From contig NZ_JACAOY010000007.1 in the NCBI RefSeq assembly GCF_013385985.1, positions 184,522-248,521 of the forward strand: a stretch of 64,000 bases of DNA, in the 5' to 3' direction. A program made the position numbers and the translations under genes. Position 1 is the stretch's first letter. Every line of letters begins with the position of its first letter. The notes beneath the pieces are model-generated. The model was not told where the DNA came from and made no database searches. It saw only the letters and a list, made by a program, of their open reading frames with translations. Shown here one piece after another: positions 59,940 through 64,000 of the stretch. This stretch comes from Pseudomonas sp. B6002 (GTDB lineage: Bacteria; Pseudomonadota; Gammaproteobacteria; Pseudomonadales; Pseudomonadaceae).

Positions 59940-60518
59940 ATGTCCGAAGCCTTCGAAGTCCCCAGCCCCCACGAAAAACACATCGAACACACCACCGAAC
60001 ATGCCCACGGCCGAGGGGACAATTTCGCCAGCCGCATTGCGGTGATGACTGCGCTGATGGCCACCCTCGGCGCCATGCTCAGCTATCAGGCCGGCTCCAC
60101 CGAAAGCGAAGCGGCGATGGACAAGAACAACGCCGCCATCATCAAGACCGAAGCCGCCAACCAGTGGAATTACTACCAGGCCAAATCCAGCCGGCAGAAC
60201 CTGGCGGAACTCGCCACCCACATCCCGGGCGTGGATGCCGCGCATTACAAGGATGAGATCGAGCGCTACAAGGGCCAGAAGGAAGACGTGCGCAAACAGG
60301 CTGAGAAGCTGGAAGCCACGTCGAAGGAATGGGACCAGAAGTCCGAAGAGGCCCTGCACCAGCATCACCGCTGGGCCCAGGCGATGACCGCGATCCAGAT
60401 CGCGATTTCCCTGGCCGCGATTACCCTACTCACCAGACGAGAGTGGCTAAAACGAATGTCCTACACCGCCGCGGGCGTGGCCGTCGTCCTGGGCAGCCTG
60501 GCCTGGTTGCACATCTAA
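59940..60518 (+). CDS. DUF4337 membrane protein
   Basis: The 192-residue protein has one transmembrane helix near 32-48 (AVMTALMATLGAMLSY), a long charged helical region (about 50-140; KSSRQNLAEL, YKDEIERYKGQKEDVRKQAEK in part) and two close helices at the end (AMTAIQIAISLAAITLL and TAAGVAVVLGSLAWLHI). The N-terminus is rich in histidine (EKHIEHTTEHAHG). Function unknown. Confidence 0.82.
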   Translation: MSEAFEVPSPHEKHIEHTTEHAHGRGDNFASRIAVMTALMATLGAMLSYQAGSTESEAAMDKNNAAIIKTEAANQWNYYQAKSSRQNLAELATHIPGVDAAHYKDEIERYKGQKEDVRKQAEKLEATSKEWDQKSEEALHQHHRWAQAMTAIQIAISLAAITLLTRREWLKRMSYTAAGVAVVLGSLAWLHI

Positions 60519-60555
60519 CCCAACCCACGTTCTGCTGCACGTTTGCCCACGTAAC

Positions 60556-60690
60556 TGTAGGAGCCGGCTTGCCGGCGATAGCGACGGTACAGCAAACAGG
60601 GATGTTGCCTGACCCACCGTAATCGCCGGCAAGCCGGCTCCTACAGGTGCGTTTTCGCGCTCAGGAGTTGGGCTCTTTCTTACATCGCTA
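60556..60690. repeat. REPIN with spacer, first copy of a 135-base tandem unit
   Basis: The unit holds an inverted REP pair (tgtaggagccggcttgccgg and its inverse) followed by about 45 bases of unique spacer ending tcttacatcgcta. The whole unit is repeated directly next to it. Confidence 0.88.
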
Positions 60691-60825
60691 TGTAGGAGCC
60701 GGCTTGCCGGCGATAGCGACGGTACCGCAAACAGGGAGTTTGCCTGACCCACCGCAATCGCCGGCAAGCCGGCTCCTACAGGTGCGTTTTCGCGTTCAGG
60801 AGTTGGGCTCTTTCTTACATCGCTA
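60691..60825. repeat. REPIN with spacer, second copy of the 135-base tandem unit
   Basis: It begins again with tgtaggagccgg and keeps the same spacer. Only a few substitutions separate the two copies, so duplication is recent or the copies are kept alike. Confidence 0.88.
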
Positions 60826-60874
60826 TATAGTAAAAGGAATAACGAAAAACCCAGCCCAACGCGAGGAACCATCG

Positions 60875-61534
60875 GTGACTGCACAACCCAAAGAAGCCGT
60901 GGGCGCCGCCTACAGTATCGACTCCATGCGCTTCGCCCAGGCCATGACCTGGAAAGCCATCGACCACCTCGCCCAACGCATCCGCCCGGGTATGCTCGAA
61001 TCCGAAGCCCGCGAGCTGGGCAAGCAGGTGCTCGCCGAGCTCGACATGCAACGCATCTGGCACCCGTTGCTGGTGCGTTTCGGCGCCAACACCCTCAAGG
61101 CCTTCAACCAGCGCTCCGAAGGTGACCCGGTGCTGGGCGACAACGATATCTTCTTCATCGACATGGGCGCCGTGTGGCAAGGCCACGAAGGCGATGCTGG
61201 CGCCACCTTCACCACCGGCACCGACCCGGAAATGATCGCCTGCGCCAGCGCCGCCAAGACCCTGTTCGACCGCGTGCAATCGCGCTGGAAAAACCAGCAA
61301 GTGGTTGGCCTGGAACTCTACCGCTACGCCGAAGAGCAAGCGCAGGCCATGGGTTGGCAACTGAACCTGGACATCAAGGGCCACCGCGTCAGCGACTTCC
61401 CTCATGCGATCCACCGTGGCGGCGACCTCGGTGATTTCGAGCACTACCCCAATGCCGGCCTGTGGATCCTGGAAATCCAGATCGCCCACCCGAGCAAGCC
61501 TTACGGCGCTTTTTACGAAGACCTCCTCGCTTAA
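60875..61534 (+). CDS. M24-family (Xaa-Pro peptidase/creatinase-like) protein
   Basis: The 219-residue protein has the pita-bread fold of M24 peptidases: metal-ligand candidates in FFIDMGAVW and EGDAGATF (two aspartates), a histidine-containing loop GHRVSDFPH, and glutamate in WILEIQIAH. It lacks the N-terminal domain of prolidases. The start is GTG at 60875 with GAGGA eight bases before it; the frame runs upstream through the REPIN but that part is not coding. The GGCT-like gene follows after nine bases. The metal set is not fully certain, so it may be non-peptidolytic. Confidence 0.78.
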   Translation: MTAQPKEAVGAAYSIDSMRFAQAMTWKAIDHLAQRIRPGMLESEARELGKQVLAELDMQRIWHPLLVRFGANTLKAFNQRSEGDPVLGDNDIFFIDMGAVWQGHEGDAGATFTTGTDPEMIACASAAKTLFDRVQSRWKNQQVVGLELYRYAEEQAQAMGWQLNLDIKGHRVSDFPHAIHRGGDLGDFEHYPNAGLWILEIQIAHPSKPYGAFYEDLLA

Positions 61535-61543
61535 GGAATAGAA

Positions 61544-61897
61544 ATGGAACGCTCCACCGCCTACCCCGAACTGCTGTTTTCCTACGGCACCTTGCAGGAC
61601 AAGGCCGTACAACTCGCCAACTTCGGGCGCGAACTGGTCGGGCAGCAGGACGCGATGCTGGGCTACGCACAAAGCTGGGTAGAAATCACCGACCCCGCCG
61701 TGTTGGCCACCAGTGGCAAGACCCATCACCCCATCGTGGCCCCCACCCGCGAGCAAGGCGCCAGCGTCGAAGGTACGGTGTTTCAGATCACCGCCGAGGA
61801 GTTGGCGGCGGCGGATGCCTATGAAGTATCGGACTACAAGCGCGTGGCCGTGCCGTTGGCATCGGGGCTCACGGCCTGGGTGTACGTGAAGGCGTGA
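61544..61897 (+). CDS. gamma-glutamylcyclotransferase-like (AIG2/GGCT fold) protein
   Basis: The 117-residue protein has the substrate-binding FSYGTLQD motif at about 13-20 and the glutamate of DAYEVSDYKRV at about 91-101, the expected acid/base. The fold acts on gamma-glutamyl amines or peptides. It starts nine bases after the M24-like gene, so the two probably form an operon for peptide turnover. Confidence 0.85.
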   Translation: MERSTAYPELLFSYGTLQDKAVQLANFGRELVGQQDAMLGYAQSWVEITDPAVLATSGKTHHPIVAPTREQGASVEGTVFQITAEELAAADAYEVSDYKRVAVPLASGLTAWVYVKA

Positions 61898-61998
61898 AGA
61901 TGAAACTTTCGGGGCAATGATTTCAATCTGCCATTGTGGCGATTAAAGTGGCGCGCTTTCGAGAATTGGATCTCGATTTTTTGCCCATGGAGTTACCC

Positions 61999-62334
61999 GT
62001 GAAGTACATCAGTAAAGTCGCTGCAGCCGCCGTTCTTGGTTTTGCCCTCGCTGGCTGCACCGGCACCGCCATCAAGTCCCCGCAGTACGACAGCAACCAA
62101 TACACCGTTCTGGGCCACAGTGAAGCAAGCGCCACCGGCATCATGCTGTTCGGCATCATCCCGATCGGCCAGAACAGCCGTTTCGTGCGCGCTCAAGACG
62201 CCGCCATCAAGGCCAAGGGCGGCGATGCGCTGATCAACACCCAAGTGCAGGAAAACTGGTTCTGGGCCTGGGTACTCAGCGGTTACACCACCAAGATTTC
62301 CGGTGATGTGATCAAACTGAAAACCGCGCAATAA
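61999..62334 (+). CDS. small lipoprotein
   Basis: The 111-residue protein has a lipoprotein signal peptide (KYISKVAAAAVLGFALAGC) with the lipobox LAGC. The mature part contains GHSEASATGIMLFGIIPIGQ and GGDALINTQVQENW. The GTG at 61999 is chosen because GGAG lies seven bases upstream and the signal peptide begins there; an ATG at 61987 is possible. The residue after the cysteine is threonine, which suits outer-membrane sorting. Function unknown. Confidence 0.82.
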   Translation: MKYISKVAAAAVLGFALAGCTGTAIKSPQYDSNQYTVLGHSEASATGIMLFGIIPIGQNSRFVRAQDAAIKAKGGDALINTQVQENWFWAWVLSGYTTKISGDVIKLKTAQ

Positions 62335-62403
62335 ATAGGCCGCCGCCAGGGTTTTAACCCCGGCAAGCGACGTATCATGGGCCAAGACTTTCGAGGATGG
62401 CCC

Positions 62404-63444
62404 ATGAACCTCAGCATCGTTTACGCCCTCGCAGCCGCCGCTCTGTTCGGCGCCAGCACCCCACTGGCCAAAAGCCTTGGCCTGGGTCTCTCCCCCATAC
62501 TGTTGGCTGGCCTGCTCTACCTGGGCAGCGGCATCGGGCTCACCGGCGTACGCCTCCTGCGGGATCGCGGCTGGAAACCCACCGGACTGACGCCCTCCGA
62601 ATGGCCCTGGCTACTCGGCGCCATCGCCTTCGGCGGCATCCTCGGGCCCGTCGCGCTGATGTTCGGTCTCACCCGCACCGCAGGCGCCACCGCCTCCCTG
62701 ATGCTCAACCTCGAATCGGTACTCACCGCCGTCATCGCCTGGCTGGTCTTCAAGGAAAACGCCGACCGCCGCATCGTGCTCGGCATGCTCGCCATCGTAT
62801 TGGGCGGCGTGGTGCTGTCCTGGTCCGACGGCGGCGGCAACAGCCATGGCTGGACCGGCCCGTTTGCCGTAGCCCTGGCCTGCCTGTGCTGGGGCATCGA
62901 TAACAACCTGACGCGCAAGGTCTCGGCGTCAGACGCCCTGTTTATTGCCGGCGCCAAAGGCCTGATCGCAGGGCTGGTGAACACCAGCCTGGCGCTCTAC
63001 CTCGGCGCGCAAATACCGGTGACGGCGCAACTGCTGCCGCTCCTGCTGGTGGGCTTTCTGGGGTACGGCATCAGCCTGGTCATGTTCGTATTGGCACTGC
63101 GCGGGCTGGGCAGCGCGCGCACCGGCGCCTACTTCTCCACCGCCCCTTTTCTCGGCGCTGCGGTGGCCTTGCTAGTGTTGGGTGAGTCGGTTTCCGTGGC
63201 GTTCTGGATTGCGTCGGCACTGATGGCCGTGGGGGTGTGGCTGCACCTGACCGAGCGACATGCCCATGAACACCAACACGACGCCACGGAACATGGCCAT
63301 CGGCATGTGCACGACGAACATCATCAGCACGAACACGCGTTCGAGTGGGACCCGGCGCAGCCCCACAGCCATGTGCACGTGCACAGCCCGTTGCGGCACA
63401 GTCATGCGCATTTTCCGGATGTGCATCATCGGCACCGGCATTGA
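62404..63444 (+). CDS. EamA/DMT-family transporter with a histidine-rich tail
   Basis: The 346-residue protein has ten transmembrane helices in two EamA repeats (GASTPLAKSLGLGLSPILLA in part; CLCWGIDNNLTRKVSASDALF in part). After about residue 285 comes a 60-residue soluble tail with more than 20 histidines in HxH and HxHxH groups (HAHEHQHD, HVHDEHHQHEHAF, HSHVHVHS). This tail is typical of metal-handling proteins and points to a metal or metal-complex substrate, or to a metal-sensing role. Confidence 0.85.
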   Translation: MNLSIVYALAAAALFGASTPLAKSLGLGLSPILLAGLLYLGSGIGLTGVRLLRDRGWKPTGLTPSEWPWLLGAIAFGGILGPVALMFGLTRTAGATASLMLNLESVLTAVIAWLVFKENADRRIVLGMLAIVLGGVVLSWSDGGGNSHGWTGPFAVALACLCWGIDNNLTRKVSASDALFIAGAKGLIAGLVNTSLALYLGAQIPVTAQLLPLLLVGFLGYGISLVMFVLALRGLGSARTGAYFSTAPFLGAAVALLVLGESVSVAFWIASALMAVGVWLHLTERHAHEHQHDATEHGHRHVHDEHHQHEHAFEWDPAQPHSHVHVHSPLRHSHAHFPDVHHRHRH

Positions 63445-63492
63445 GGCGCTTTTTCTCGATTCAACTTCGGCTTATTCACAAGACCTATAACA

Positions 63493-63870
63493 ATGAAAAT
63501 ACTGTTCGCCGCTTCGCTGGGGCTTATGTCACTGGCCCAACTGTCACTGTCCTTTGCAGACACCATGAATGGCAAGACGATCTACCTGCAACGCTGCGCC
63601 ATGTGCCACGGCGCCGATATCAAGGGCACAGGGCCGCTGGCCAACAAGAGCAACCCGCCGACGCCAAACCTGACGACGCCTGCGTTCAAACAGCGGCTGA
63701 ATGACTATCCGGGGGTTATTGTTTCGTCGGTGATACTTCGTCCCAATGGGGACTTGATTCCGAGGACGTTGCGGGAGAATGGGGTGAAGGTGGCGCCGTT
63801 CGCGTGGACGGTCAGGGATTTTCGGGATTTGAATGAATATATGGTGAGGGTGATTTCCAGGAGTCGGTGA
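63493..63870 (+). CDS. c-type cytochrome, single haem
   Basis: The 125-residue protein has a signal peptide (FAASLGLMSLAQLSLSFA/DTM) and one CxxCH motif (CAMCHGAD, about residues 36-43). It would be exported and carry one haem c. The distal methionine is not clearly recognisable; the only late methionine is in YMVRV. The electron partners are not apparent from the neighbours. Confidence 0.85.
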   Translation: MKILFAASLGLMSLAQLSLSFADTMNGKTIYLQRCAMCHGADIKGTGPLANKSNPPTPNLTTPAFKQRLNDYPGVIVSSVILRPNGDLIPRTLRENGVKVAPFAWTVRDFRDLNEYMVRVISRSR

Positions 63871-63926
63871 CTGCTGGATAGCGGGTATGGCGTTGATGTG
63901 GGGGAGTTTTTCCGGATGCCAGAAAC

Positions 63927-63970
63927 CACAAACCCCCGATCTTCTCTAGGAAAATCGGGGGTTTGTGTTT
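63927..63970. terminator. rho-independent terminator after the cytochrome gene
   Basis: CACAAACCCCCGAT and ATCGGGGGTTTGTG form a perfect fourteen-pair stem with a 13-base loop; GTTT and then TTTACTT follow. The flanks allow action on either strand. Confidence 0.85.
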
Positions 63971-64000
63971 ACTTAATGTGGCGGTGAAGGAGAGATTCGA

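Noticed and set aside
60556-60825. CRISPR-like direct repeat
   Set aside because: There are just two 135-base units, each made of inverted REP arms; no cas genes and no variable spacers.
60647-60874. Longer start of the M24-like gene
   Set aside because: The frame is open only because it crosses the REPIN repeat; the GTG at 60875 has GAGGA at the right distance.
1-64000. tRNA genes, insertion sequences and prophage
   Set aside because: I found no tRNA-like clover-leaf ends, transposase motifs or phage structural genes, and every gap over 100 bases is explained by promoters, leaders or REPINs, or is described above.

Overview
This is a Pseudomonas chromosome segment, most likely from the P. 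fluorescens species complex. The basis is the GC-rich coding sequence, the gene order oprF-sigX-cmpX-crfX-cmaX-rraA-esterase-ppsA/ppsR, the neighbourhood nasST-nasA-kinase-nirBD-nasC-cobA, and many palindromic REP/REPIN elements of the 'gtgggagctggcttgcctgcgat' and 'gtaggagccggcttgccggcgat' types. I saw no tRNA, rRNA, CRISPR array, transposase or prophage.

Layout. 1-1.65 kb: edge of an SPI-1-like type III secretion locus (iagB-type transglycosylase, a short HilA-like winged-helix protein, and a secretin that stops before its pore domain). 1.7-13.3 kb: nitrate/nitrite assimilation. Three transcription units (nasST, nasA plus a phosphatase-kinase fusion, nirBD-nasC-cobA) each begin with a sigma-54-like promoter, then tandem hexaloop hairpins and a terminator, as expected for NasT (ANTAR) antitermination. 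13.3-22.4 kb: envelope-stress cluster (oprF, sigX, cmpX, crfX, cmaX), rraA, an alpha/beta hydrolase, and PEP synthase with its divergent regulator. 22.5-29.6 kb: a MocR regulator divergent from an operon encoding an EamA exporter, a JAMM/ubiquitin-like/E1/rhodanese fusion, a cysteine-synthase-like PLP enzyme, a serine-acetyltransferase-like protein and an AlaX editing protein. 29.7-34 kb: a coiled-coil protein of unknown function and a nitrate/sulfonate-type ABC transporter without a binding protein. 34.1-42.8 kb: the 2-methylcitrate operon (prpR-B-C-acnD-prpF-prpD) with GntR operators. 42.9-46 kb: retropepsin-like protease, transglutaminase-like 7TM protein and ATP-grasp ligase. 46.2-50 kb: pabB, a higBA toxin-antitoxin pair, thrH and cysH. 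50.2-52.8 kb: a sigma-54-driven NCS1 transporter plus racemase-family operon. 52.9-64 kb: LysR/SDR pairs, HAD phosphatase, small membrane proteins, an M24-like protein, a GGCT-like protein, a lipoprotein, a His-tailed EamA transporter and a cytochrome c.

The most interesting system is at 24.0-29.6 kb. One polypeptide carries the whole set of activities that M. tuberculosis spreads over Mec+, CysO and MoeZ (JAMM protease, sulfur-carrier protein ending in Gly-Gly, E1-like activator, rhodanese). It is followed by a CysM-like synthase, an acetyltransferase with an extra C-terminal domain, a tRNA-Ala editing protein and, upstream, an exporter. It looks like a self-contained protein-thiocarboxylate pathway to cysteine or to a sulfur-containing amino acid that is exported and is toxic to tRNA-Ala charging. 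The second strong observation is the triple set of NasT leader RNAs, including one in front of nasST itself.
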